From: DASVTR01 sp033855775
Lineage (GTDB): Bacteria; Acidobacteriota; Blastocatellia; Pyrinomonadales; Pyrinomonadaceae
Length of the DNA stretch: 46,504 nt
Reading direction: 5' to 3'
Assembly (NCBI GenBank): GCA_033855775.1
Contig: JAWVFT010000055.1
Coordinates: forward strand, 1 to 46,504
Positions 15,886 through 24,000 of this stretch are shown piece after piece. Position numbers and translations under genes: made by a program. The notes under the pieces are model-generated. The model was not told the DNA's origin. It saw nothing but the letters and a program-made list of their open reading frames with translations, and did no database searches. Each line of letters begins with the position of its first letter. The first letter of the stretch is position 1.

Positions 15886-17022
15886 TTACACAAAGACCGA
15901 GAAGACTTCGTTGGAGAGCAGCGCGCCCTGGCGCGTGAGGCTCAGCCAATCGTCCTTAATCGAGATAAGCCCGGCCTCGCTCAACCGCGCTAGTTCGGCG
16001 GCGTATTCGGCGCGCAGGTCATGGCCGAATTTTTCGCGGTGCGCGGCGAGGCTCAAGCCGCGCATCAATCTGAGGCCGAGGAAGACGGCTTCAGCCTGAG
16101 CTTCACGCTCGTCAAGCTCTATGGTTTCGACAACGGGCGCGCGGCCCTCTTCGATGAGCGCGGTGTAGCGCGCGGCGTCGCGCTCGTTGGCCCAACGGCG
16201 ACGCGCGCCGTCAAACGAATGCGCGGAACAACCGAAGCCGTAGACCGCAAGCCCGCGCCAGTATTTCGTGTTGTGGCGCGACTCGAAGCCGGGCAAACAA
16301 AAGTTGGAAATCTCGTAATGTTCGTAGCCCGCCGTAGCCGTTCTGTCAAGCATCAATTGAAACATCTCAGCCGCCGTGTCGTCATCGGGTGAAGGCTGTT
16401 GGCCGCGCCTGATTTGTTCGGCCAGCGGCGTGCCTTCGTGAACTTCGAGCAGGTAGAGCGAGAGATGATTGGGACGCAGGGCGAGGGCTTCGTCCAGATT
16501 GCGCGACCATGCATCGAGCGTCTGCGCCGGAAGCCCCGCGATGAGGTCAAAGCTGATGTTACGAAAGCCCGCCTCGCGCAAGTCGGAAATCGTCTGCCTG
16601 ACATCGGCGGCTGTGTGAACGCGGCCAAGGCTGCGTAGCTCGCGGTCGTCGAAAGTCTGCGCCCCGAAGCTGGCGCGGTTGACGCCGAGTTGCGCGTACT
16701 CGCGCAGAGTGTCGAGCGTCAACGTGCCGGGATTCATTTCCATAGTCACTTCCGCATTCGTCGTCAAGCGGAAACGCTCTTTGACGGCGCAGAGCAATCG
16801 CTCGACCTGAGCCGGGCTGAGCAACGAAGGCGTCCCGCCGCCGAAGTAGATGGTGTCAATCTCCGCCCGCTGTTCGGCGCTCTTGAACGAAGCAATCTCG
16901 CGCGCGACCGCAGCGACGTAACGCTCGGCCAGCGCGCCCTCGTAAATTCCGGTGGCGAAATCGCAGTAAGAGCAACGCGAGCGGCAGAAAGGAATGTGAA
17001 TGTAGATTCCGGCGCGCTTCAT
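15886..17022 (-). CDS. hemW: HemW-type radical SAM protein (heme chaperone)
   Basis: Starting at ATG 17022 the protein begins MKRAGIYIHIPFC, the family N-terminus; an earlier in-frame start adds 20 residues that would overlap the promoter. It is 378 residues long. The 4Fe-4S motif is CRSRCSYC (Cys13, Cys17, Cys20). Other family blocks are YFGGGTPSLL, EMNPGT, GVNRASFGAQTFDDREL and SLYLLEVHEGTPLA, and the C-terminal HemN region has LMRGLSL. HemW proteins deliver heme to respiratory enzymes rather than acting as oxygen-independent coproporphyrinogen oxidases; the distinction from HemN rests on the CxxxCxxC spacing and length. It heads the long minus-strand run and has a near-leaderless promoter. 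Confidence 0.92.
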   Translation of the reverse strand: MKRAGIYIHIPFCRSRCSYCDFATGIYEGALAERYVAAVAREIASFKSAEQRAEIDTIYFGGGTPSLLSPAQVERLLCAVKERFRLTTNAEVTMEMNPGTLTLDTLREYAQLGVNRASFGAQTFDDRELRSLGRVHTAADVRQTISDLREAGFRNISFDLIAGLPAQTLDAWSRNLDEALALRPNHLSLYLLEVHEGTPLAEQIRRGQQPSPDDDTAAEMFQLMLDRTATAGYEHYEISNFCLPGFESRHNTKYWRGLAVYGFGCSAHSFDGARRRWANERDAARYTALIEEGRAPVVETIELDEREAQAEAVFLGLRLMRGLSLAAHREKFGHDLRAEYAAELARLSEAGLISIKDDWLSLTRQGALLSNEVFSVFV

Positions 17023-17034
17023 CTTGGATGCCGG

Positions 17035-17043
17035 ATTATAGCA
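17035..17043 (-). promoter_or_regulatory. Extended -10 promoter of hemW
   Basis: On the minus strand the sequence is TGCTATAAT, a perfect extended -10 element. The expected start is about six bases before the hemW ATG (17022), too short for a ribosome binding site, and none is present. No good -35 hexamer is seen at the usual distance. Confidence 0.5.
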
Positions 17044-17049
17044 TGCTTC

Positions 17050-17070
17050 GCCGCGACGAAGCTTCGCGGC
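17050..17070. promoter_or_regulatory. Palindrome upstream of the hemW -10 (possible operator)
   Basis: GCCGCGA and TCGCGGC are perfect 7-base arms around a 7-base spacer (CGAAGCT). The element covers the place where a -35 box would sit, seven bases upstream of the extended -10. This is a typical location for a repressor or activator site. Confidence 0.4.
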
Positions 17071-17262
17071 AAAGGCGGACAAGCGCTCGCTCCGGTGTTG
17101 TGATTTGCATACGCTTAAATTGCTGCTGTGTATTGTTTCATTAGCGGCGCGGCTCGTCGGCCTTGCGCCCGGGCGCCGGATTGGCCGGAATTTGCGAGCA
17201 ACTGTGTCAACGCCCGCGCGGCATAAAAGTTGTGTGCCTTTATGTCACGATTATCTACTTTG

Positions 17263-17339
17263 GACTTGTTCAAGCCATGAACAAGTCAAACGTTTGAACA
17301 CGCTCTGCTCTATCATGTCGATTGTGACCTGCGTGTTCA
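17263..17339 (+). promoter_or_regulatory. Chain of three inverted repeats in the leader of the Gly/Ser-rich gene
   Basis: GACTTGTTCA (17263-17272) pairs perfectly with TGAACAAGTC (17278-17287) around a 5-base loop. TCAAACGTTTGA (17286-17297) is a perfect 12-base palindrome sharing two bases with it. TGAACACG (17295-17302) pairs with CGTGTTCA (17332-17339) across 29 bases. The elements overlap end to end and finish 46 bases before the start codon, so they could be operators or mutually exclusive RNA hairpins. Confidence 0.5.
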
Positions 17340-17385
17340 GATTAACAAGCGACGCACCTAATCCAACAATTGGAGGAAGCCAGAG

Positions 17386-17817
17386 ATGATTGACAACGAA
17401 CAAGGGACAGGCGGAGGCAGCGGCTCCGGTAGCGGCGGCAGCGGTTCAGGCAGCGGCGGCTCCGGCGGCGGCACGGGCTCAGGCGGCGCAGGCACAGGCG
17501 GCAAAGATGTCGGCAACGAATCGGGCGGATCATCCGGCGGCTCGTCTGAAGGCTCAAGCGGCGGCAGCAGCAGCGGCGGCTCAACCGGCGGCAAAACCGG
17601 CGGCGCATCAGGCGGCGAAGGCGGTGGTTCAAGCGGCAGCGGCGGCGGTGGAACCGGCGGCTCTTCGGGCGGCAGCAGCGGCGGCTCAAGCGGCGGCGGT
17701 TCCGGTTCCGGTGGATCGTCCGGTGGCGGTAGTGGCGGTTCAAGCGGCGGCTCCGGCGGCAGTGGTGGCTCGTCCGGCGGCAGCGGTGGCAGTGGCGGCA
17801 GCGGCGGCGGGCAATAG
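17386..17817 (+). CDS. Gly/Ser-rich low-complexity protein
   Basis: ATG at 17386 follows a strong Shine-Dalgarno GGAGG (17372-17376, nine bases upstream), so translation is likely. The 143-residue product starts MIDNEQG and is then almost only Gly and Ser, with rare Thr, Ala, Lys, Glu and Asp. There is no signal peptide, membrane segment, cysteine or aromatic residue, and no folded domain. GGSGGSSGG-type units vary at the DNA level, so this is not a simple exact repeat. No family is recognised; a flexible or disordered matrix-like protein, or a stress or phase-separating protein, are guesses. It is a single-gene unit flanked by inverted repeats upstream and a terminator hairpin downstream. 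A spurious frame in GC-rich repeat DNA cannot be fully excluded. Confidence 0.6.
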   Translation: MIDNEQGTGGGSGSGSGGSGSGSGGSGGGTGSGGAGTGGKDVGNESGGSSGGSSEGSSGGSSSGGSTGGKTGGASGGEGGGSSGSGGGGTGGSSGGSSGGSSGGGSGSGGSSGGGSGGSSGGSGGSGGSSGGSGGSGGSGGGQ

Positions 17818-17880
17818 CGTTTCAGCTACCAGCCGATTGCTTAAACGCCAATCACGTTTTTCTTAACTCTTAATCAACGA

Positions 17881-17915
17881 ACGCGCGGTGACGATTCAAG
17901 GTCGTCACCGCGCGT
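17881..17915. terminator. Bidirectional terminator hairpin
   Basis: ACGCGCGGTGACGA (17881-17894) and TCGTCACCGCGCGT (17902-17915) form a perfect 14-base stem with a 7-base loop. It lies between the convergent Gly/Ser-rich gene and the dipeptidase gene. T-rich sequence is modest on both sides. Confidence 0.7.
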
Positions 17916-17950
17916 CTGACTTTCCAGCCTCCGACTTTTCAAGCAACCGT

Positions 17951-19270
17951 TTATCGTTGCGCAGGATTCAGGCGGCGCAGGCTGCCGTCGCCGCTGAGTC
18001 GTCCGTTTGCGCTGCGCGCGATGCGCTCCGCCCCCGCGAAGACGCGCAGGAAATTTTCGCCTAAGACTTTGCGCACGTCCTGCTCCGTGTAGCCGCGCTT
18101 CAAGAGTTCATACGTGATATTCGGAAGCTTCGAGATGTCTTCCATCCCGACGGGCAAGCTCGGCACGCCGTCGAAATCCGAACCGAGGCCCACGTGGTCA
18201 ATGCCCGCGACCTTGGCGATGTGGTCTATGTGGTCAATCAAGACGGAGAGCGGAGTGGGCGGCAGCGGGTCTGCGTCGTAGAGCTTCTTCGTCTCTTCGG
18301 CCAACTGCTTCGGGTCGTCTTTGTAACGCGCGGCGAGCGCGTCCAGTTGCGTCTTCAAACGCTCGTCGCGCGCGCGGTCTGCGTCCAGATGTTTCTGGTC
18401 GATGAACGACGGGTAGAAGTTGACCATCACGACGCCGCCGTTCTTTGCAATGCGGCGCAGCAGCGCGTCCGAGACGTTGCGCGGGTGATTATTGAGAGCC
18501 TGAGCCGAAGAGTGTGAAGCGATGATGGGAGCGGTCGAAACATCCAGCACGTCCGACATCGTTTTGTCCGAGACGTGCGAGACATCAACCAGCATGCCGA
18601 GACGGTTCATCTCGCGCACGACTTCCTTGCCGAAATCGGTCAGGCCGTTATGCTTCGCTTCGTCGCGCGCAGAGTCGGCCCAGTCGTTCGTGTTGTTGTG
18701 CGTCAAGGTCATGTAGCGCACGCCGAGACGATAAAAGTCGCGCAGGGCGAAGAGCGAATTTTCAATCGCATGCCCGCCTTCGATGCCCATCAACGCGGCC
18801 ACCTTCCCTTCCTTTTTGGCGCGGCGAATGTCGGCCACCGAAGTCGCCATCAGCAGTTGGTCTGGATAGCGTTCCGCCGAGCGGTAAACCCAGTCAATCT
18901 GGTCAAGCGCGCGCCGCGCCGAGCCGCCTCCGGTCGCATACTTCTTGTCCACATAGATGGAGAAGAACTCTGCGGTCAAGCCGCCTTGCTTCATGCGCGC
19001 AAGGTCTGTGTGATACTTGCCGACGGAAGACGTGCCGATGTCGTAATCCTCGTCCACCATCATCGAGGTGATGTCGTTGTGCGTGTCAACGACGATAGCC
19101 TTGTGATGAATGCGTTGGGCCTCTTTCCAGACGCGCTCGTCGCGCTGTGGCGCAGTGGAGGCAGCGGGCGCGGACAGTTTCGCGCCGCTCGTCTGCGTGT
19201 CGGCGGGCGTCGCCAGCGAAAAGAGCAGCAGGGCGGCGGCAAGCGCGCGCGGGAGTCTCTGTGTGTTCAT
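17951..19270 (-). CDS. Membrane dipeptidase (peptidase M19, renal dipeptidase family)
   Basis: This 439-residue protein has a signal peptide (about residues 1-25, PRALAAALLLFSLATPA). The dinuclear zinc site of M19 enzymes is complete: DTHND (His64, Asp66), the bridging Glu in GIEGGHAI, the histidines of LVDVSHVS and IIASHSSA, and a catalytic-loop Asp in GLGSDFDG. It should hydrolyse dipeptides, including D-amino-acid-containing ones, in the periplasm. The length is standard. It is convergent with the Gly/Ser-rich gene and divergent from the response-regulator operon. A 15-base tandem repeat lies about 90-120 bases upstream of its start. Confidence 0.92.
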   Translation of the reverse strand: MNTQRLPRALAAALLLFSLATPADTQTSGAKLSAPAASTAPQRDERVWKEAQRIHHKAIVVDTHNDITSMMVDEDYDIGTSSVGKYHTDLARMKQGGLTAEFFSIYVDKKYATGGGSARRALDQIDWVYRSAERYPDQLLMATSVADIRRAKKEGKVAALMGIEGGHAIENSLFALRDFYRLGVRYMTLTHNNTNDWADSARDEAKHNGLTDFGKEVVREMNRLGMLVDVSHVSDKTMSDVLDVSTAPIIASHSSAQALNNHPRNVSDALLRRIAKNGGVVMVNFYPSFIDQKHLDADRARDERLKTQLDALAARYKDDPKQLAEETKKLYDADPLPPTPLSVLIDHIDHIAKVAGIDHVGLGSDFDGVPSLPVGMEDISKLPNITYELLKRGYTEQDVRKVLGENFLRVFAGAERIARSANGRLSGDGSLRRLNPAQR

Positions 19271-19355
19271 AATTTTTTCTGCCAGCCTCGGCTTTCAAAG
19301 ATAGTCAAGCTTTACGGTCGTTGGCCTGATTGGGAGAAACTGCGATAACTCGTTT

Positions 19356-19392
19356 GCGTCAAGCTCATTCGCGTCAAGCTCATTCGCGTCAA
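19356..19392. repeat. 15-base tandem repeat
   Basis: Two exact copies of GCGTCAAGCTCATTC (19356-19370, 19371-19385) are followed by a partial copy GCGTCAA. On the minus strand each unit contains TTGACG, a -35-like hexamer, giving three such hexamers phased by 15 bases about 90-120 bases before the dipeptidase start. No matching -10 was found. Confidence 0.75.
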
Positions 19393-19591
19393 TAATGCCG
19401 CGTCCCGTCGAAAAGCTCAACAGGAAGCGCGGCGGGTGAAGGGCAAGCGCGAGCCTTAGTATCGCCGCAGAAAGCGGCGCGTGTGCGCGACACGCCGCGC
19501 GCCTGTGGCTGTCCACATTGACTATCGACGCAGGCCAGCATACAAAGAGCGTAGCGAGAGCAAGCAGGAGAGCGGACGCGGGAAGCTGCGT

Positions 19592-19620
19592 TTGCAAATA
19601 GCGTTGAAGAGAGATAATCA
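19592..19620 (+). promoter_or_regulatory. Sigma-70-type promoter of the response-regulator operon
   Basis: TTGCAA (19592-19597), a 17-base spacer and TAATCA (19615-19620) form a plausible -35/-10 pair. The -10 ends only eight bases before the ATG at 19629, so the transcript would be nearly leaderless. The alternative is translation from GAGAG at 19609-19613 on a longer transcript. Confidence 0.4.
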
Positions 19621-19628
19621 ATATTGAC

Positions 19629-20405
19629 ATGTCCATCCTGATTGCCGAAGACAACGTGGCGCAGCGTCGTTACCTGCGAGAGATTCTGGAGCGCGAGTTT
19701 ACATCGCACACTCCGGTCATCGAAGCGGGCGATGGTGAAGAGACGGTCGCTCAAGCGCTCTTGCACAGACCGGAGTTGTGCGTGCTCGACATACAGATGC
19801 CGAAGCTGTCTGGCGTGAAGGCGGCGCGGGCCATCTGGCGCGAATTTCCGGCGGCGCGCATTATCTTCTGGACGCAGTTTCCAGACGAGATTTACATCAG
19901 CGAGATACGCAAGATTATCAAGTCAGTGCAGCCGCCGCCCGCCTACGGCTTCATCCACAAGAACAATCCCGAATCGCGTTTCCTGCGCTTCGTCGCCGCC
20001 GTCCTCGAAGACGGAGCCGACATGATTGACCCGGCCTTTAAGGATTCCTTCAAGCGTCCGCTCCTGACCGAGTTTGAAGCCGAAGCTCTCTACTATCTCG
20101 CGCTCGGACTATCGAACTGGGCGATTGCGCGCAAGTGCTCGCTCTCTTTGCGCGGCGTCGAGAGCCGCCTCGCGACGCTCTACGAAAAGCTCTTCGTCTC
20201 GATGCCCGAAGGCACGCCGCACGAGGCTTACGACAAGCTGGCCTACAACGTTCGCACGCGCGCCTTCTTTGAAGCCCTGCGGCGCGGACTGCTCAACTCC
20301 GACGAGCTTGAGACTGCCGCGCACGATCTCGAAGCGTGGATTGAGCGCGACCGCAAACGCTACGTCACGGAAGAACAGCAAGGCGGGCGCGGCGGCAAAC
20401 ATTAA
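19629..20405 (+). CDS. NarL/LuxR-type response regulator
   Basis: This 258-residue protein has an N-terminal receiver domain: acidic pocket AEDN near residue 7, phosphoacceptor Asp54 in VLDIQMP, a Thr in FWTQFPD and Lys111 in GFIHKNN. A LuxR-type helix-turn-helix follows at about residues 145-190 (LTEFEAEALYYLALGLSNW, then RGVESRLATLYEKL). A 70-residue basic-acidic C-terminal extension after the HTH is longer than usual. It is the first gene of a plus-strand operon that ends with a HisKA_3-type kinase, its likely partner. Confidence 0.9.
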   Translation: MSILIAEDNVAQRRYLREILEREFTSHTPVIEAGDGEETVAQALLHRPELCVLDIQMPKLSGVKAARAIWREFPAARIIFWTQFPDEIYISEIRKIIKSVQPPPAYGFIHKNNPESRFLRFVAAVLEDGADMIDPAFKDSFKRPLLTEFEAEALYYLALGLSNWAIARKCSLSLRGVESRLATLYEKLFVSMPEGTPHEAYDKLAYNVRTRAFFEALRRGLLNSDELETAAHDLEAWIERDRKRYVTEEQQGGRGGKH

Positions 20406-20427
20406 AGCCGGGCCTCGCCGAGTCGAG

Positions 20428-21003
20428 ATGAGCCGAGCCGTCATCCTTTATCTTTCATCAAGCCCGATGGATTACCTTATCAGAAAAGCGAAGCTGGATG
20501 AACGCGCGGCCATCGAACAATTAATCGCGGAATCGGCCAGACACCTGAGCCTTGAAGACTACTCCGCAGGGCAGATTGAAGGAGCCATCAACACGGTCTT
20601 CGGCGTTGACACAGACTTGATTCTGGACGAGACATATTTCGTCGCCGATAGCCACGGCGCGCTGGTCGGCTGCGGTGGTTGGAGTCGCAGAAGAACGCTC
20701 TTCGGCGGCGACCGCTTTGCCGGTCGAGACTCAAGCGCGCTCGACCCTCAGACTGAAGCCGCGAAGATTCGCGCCTTCTTCGTTCACCCTTCGTGGGCGC
20801 GCAAGGGCATCGGGCGCGCGATTCTGTCGGCGTGTGAAAGCGAGGCAAAGGACGCGGGCTTTCGCGCGCTGGAATTGATGTCAACGCTGCCGGGACTAAA
20901 GTTGTACAGAGCTTGCGGCTACGCGGACGACGAACGTTTCGAGCTTGAGGTGGGAGACGGCTTGAGCATCGCGTTGGTTCGCATGAGGAAAGAGCTGCGA
21001 TGA
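20428..21003 (+). CDS. GNAT-family N-acetyltransferase
   Basis: The protein has the GNAT fold: MDYLIRKAKLDERAAIEQLI at the start, FVADSHGALVGCGGW (beta 4 region), IRAFFVHPSWARKGIGRAIL with the acetyl-CoA motif RKGIGR, and a C-terminal LKLYRACGYADDERFEL. Two in-frame ATGs are possible: 20428 (191 residues, weak GAG upstream) and 20467 (178 residues, more typical family start but no ribosome binding site). The longer is given. It begins 22 bases after the response regulator, and its TGA overlaps the kinase ATG (ATGA at 21000-21003), so the three genes are translationally linked. The substrate is unknown. Confidence 0.85.
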   Translation: MSRAVILYLSSSPMDYLIRKAKLDERAAIEQLIAESARHLSLEDYSAGQIEGAINTVFGVDTDLILDETYFVADSHGALVGCGGWSRRRTLFGGDRFAGRDSSALDPQTEAAKIRAFFVHPSWARKGIGRAILSACESEAKDAGFRALELMSTLPGLKLYRACGYADDERFELEVGDGLSIALVRMRKELR

Positions 21004-24000
21004 AAGCGTTGCTTCTCTTCGGCGGCTCGTTAATCCGGCAGCCGGCCGGCAAACGTTCGCTCAGACAATTCACTAGCAACGCTCGCAGAATATTTTTCGT
21101 CATCTGCCTCATCCTCGCTCTGGCAGTCAACGCTTCGACTCAGAATCCGGCAGACAGCGCGCCCGCGTTAGAGCCGACCAACTTGCACCAGTGGGGAGCC
21201 GTCACCTTGTTCCACGGCTTGCCGTCGAATCGCGTGCGGGCGATTGCGCAGGACGCCGAAGGGGCCATGTGGTTCGGGACGGACGGCGGGTTGGCGAAGT
21301 ATGACGGGCGACGCACGCAAGCCATCACCGCCGACGGATTGCCGCAGGGGCGCGTGCTGGCCTTGCGGCTCGACGCGGAAGGCGCGCTCTGGGTCGGCAC
21401 GGAAGCGGGCGCGACCAGACTCGTCGGCGGCGAGTTTCGCCCCGTCCTCGAAACCGCGGGGCAGGCGATTACGGCCATCATCGCGCCGGAGCGCGGGCGC
21501 GTCGTGCTGGCCAGCGAGCAGGGCTTGATTTTCGATTGTAGGACAAACGACGCGCGCGCTCTCACGGTCAGAGCGTTGCCCGAACAGCCGCTCACGAGCG
21601 TTGACGTTGAACGGCCCGGACGCCTCCGACTGACGAGCCTCGCCGTCCATGATGGAACGCTCTACGCGGGCACGCGCAGCCGTGGCCTGCTGGCCTTCAA
21701 CGGCGAGGGCGAAGTCAAAGAGATTATCAGCAAGCCGCGCGCTTACTTCGTCGAAGCGATGGAGGTGGACGCGCGCGGCCATCTCTGGCACGGAGCAAGG
21801 GCGCGCAACGACGACAGCGGACTCTATGAAGCGACAGAGCCATGGCATCCCGTCAAGATGGGCGCGAATCTCGGAACGGTGACGACCCTGCGCGCCGGAG
21901 CCGACCAGGACCTCTGGGTCGGCACGGACGGGCGCGGCGCGCTGCGCTACAAAAACTCGAACCTCGTCGAACGCTTCACCTTTGAAGGCACCGCCGGAGG
22001 CTTGCGCTCCGACCACGTTTATTCCATCTTCGTTGATAACGAAGAGGTCGTCTGGTTCGGCACAGACCGCGGCGTCTGTCGCTACGACCCGCACGGCCCG
22101 CACAACGAAAAAGTCTCCGACAACGGTGAGAGTAATTTCGTCCGCACGCTTTACAGGACGACGGACGGGCGCGTCCTCTGCGGCACGAATCGCGGCCTCT
22201 TCAGCTACGACACGGCGAGCGCTGCGTGGCAGCCCGTCGAGATGCTGGCGCAGAAGACTGTCTATGCCGTCAGCGAAGAAAGGGACGGGCGGCTGCTCGT
22301 CGGAACCGCCGGTGGAATTTATGTGAGCCAACGCAGCGTGCGCGAGTTTGACGCGAAGCTGCCCTTCACGCGCGTCGAAACCGGGGAGGAAGAGACGGAC
22401 GGCCCCGGCAGCATCCGCGCCATCGCGCGCTTTCAGGGCGCGACCTACATCGCCACTTACGGGCGCGGCGTCGAACGACTCGACGGCACGCGCCGCACGC
22501 TCATCTGGCCCACAGACGACACGGACGCCAGCCAGCGCGAAGTCATCAGCCTGCATGCAGACGGCGATGAGCGTCTCTGCATCGGCACGGTCAGCGCCGG
22601 AGTCTTTCTCCTGCAAGGCGGGCAGACGCGGCCCCGGCCTGAGTTAGATAAACTACGCGGCAGCGCCGTCCGAGACTTTGCCACGAGCAGCGACGGCTGG
22701 CTCTGGCTGGCGACTTCGCGCGGGTTGTACGTCTATCGCGCTGGCGAGTTGAGCCTCGCCGTGCCGGACCTGGACGCGCGCGCCGTGGTCGCGTTGCGCG
22801 GCGCGGGCCACTCGACGGAGGCCTGGTGCGCGACCGCAGGCGGCGGCCTCGTCAAGGTCGCGCTCGACCCGCAACTCGGCGTCATCATCTCGCGCCTCGA
22901 CGCCGAACAGGGCTTGCCTTCGCAGAGCGTCTTCGCCGTCTTGCCCACGGGCGCGGAAGACGCGGGCGACGCCTTGTTGATTGGCACGAATCGCGGCGTC
23001 TCACGCTATGAACCGGGACACAATCCCGCGACGCTTCAGCCGACGCGCATCATCAGCAAGCGCATTCATCAGCTTGAAGAGTTGCGCAGCGGCCTGCAAC
23101 TGGAATATCCGCAGAACAGTTTAGTCCTCGATGTCGTGGCGATGAGCAGCCGCACCTTTCCCGAACAATTTCAATATGCCTTTCAGCTTTACGACGGCGC
23201 GGGCCGCGTCATCAAGCAGAAGTTTTCCAACGACGCGCAGTTTACGATGGAGGGATTGCGACCGGGCCGTTATCGCGTTGTGACGCGCGCCTTCACGCGC
23301 GACTTGATTCAGTCCGTCCCGCTTCAGTTTGACTTCAACGTCGCCAGCGCGCCGTTCCCCTGGACGACGACTGCTCTGTCCGTGCTGCTCGCGCTCTCGC
23401 TCGTCGCGCTCTGGTGGGGCTACTTGCAGAATCGTCGCCTCGCGCGCACAGGCTCTATGCTGAGCCGCGCCATCAGCCAACTCGCGGACGCGCGCCTCCA
23501 ACTCGCCAACGAAACAGAGGCCGAGCGCCGTCGCATCGCGCGCGATTTACACGACCAAACGCTGGCCGACCTGCGCCACCTCCTGCTGCTCACAGACCAG
23601 TTGCCCGCGAGCGGCCAGCAGCAGCCGCAACAGAGCGGCCAAGCCCCCGTCGAGCCATCGCTCTTTCGCCGCGAGATTGAATCCATCTCGAAAGAGATAC
23701 GGCGCATCTGCGAAGACTTAAGCCCGTCTGTTCTGGAGAACGTCGGGCTGACGGCGGCGCTCGAATGGGCCATCAGCAACGCGGTGGCGCACGCCGCGCC
23801 CGAAGTCAAGTTTGAGTATGCTTTCTCGTGCGAAGAGAATCTCGAAGAGCGATTGACGCTTGCTCCCGCCACGCAGATGCAGATTTATCGCATCGCGCAG
23901 GAAGCCATCAGCAACATCTGCCGCCACGCCGCCGCCACGCGCGTCGAACTCAGCGTTATGAGCGGCACGGACGAGAGCTTCATCTTCAGGATTGAGGACA

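Larger units (their letters stand above)
17023..17385. other. Divergent intergenic region between hemW and the Gly/Ser-rich gene
   Basis: The hemW side carries an extended -10 and a palindrome. The right half (17263-17339) carries a chain of three inverted repeats before the Gly/Ser gene. Between about 17071 and 17262 no gene or clear element is seen. A TTG-initiated frame at 17105-17389 has no ribosome binding site and overlaps the next gene. Confidence 0.5.
19271..19628. other. Divergent intergenic region between dipeptidase and response regulator
   Basis: The region contains the 15-base tandem repeat at 19356-19392 and a promoter for the response regulator at 19592-19620. A 119-codon minus-strand frame across it (19295-19654) is not supported as a gene: it overlaps the response-regulator start and its DANEL repeats come from the tandem DNA repeat. 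Confidence 0.5.

Noticed and set aside
17105..17389. Plus-strand frame with a hydrophobic start before the Gly/Ser gene
   Set aside because: It needs a TTG start, lacks a ribosome binding site, runs through the inverted-repeat leader and overlaps the next start.
17390..17866. Ala-rich frame overlapping the Gly/Ser-rich gene
   Set aside because: It is the shifted reading of the GGC/AGC-rich DNA and has no ribosome binding site at the correct distance.
19295..19654. 119-codon minus-strand frame with DANEL repeats
   Set aside because: The pentapeptide repeat is produced by the 15-base DNA repeat, the frame overlaps the response-regulator start, and no ribosome binding site was found.
21168..22616. 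Minus-strand frame of 482 codons inside the propeller kinase
   Set aside because: It is antisense to a well-supported propeller repeat region and has no recognisable domain.
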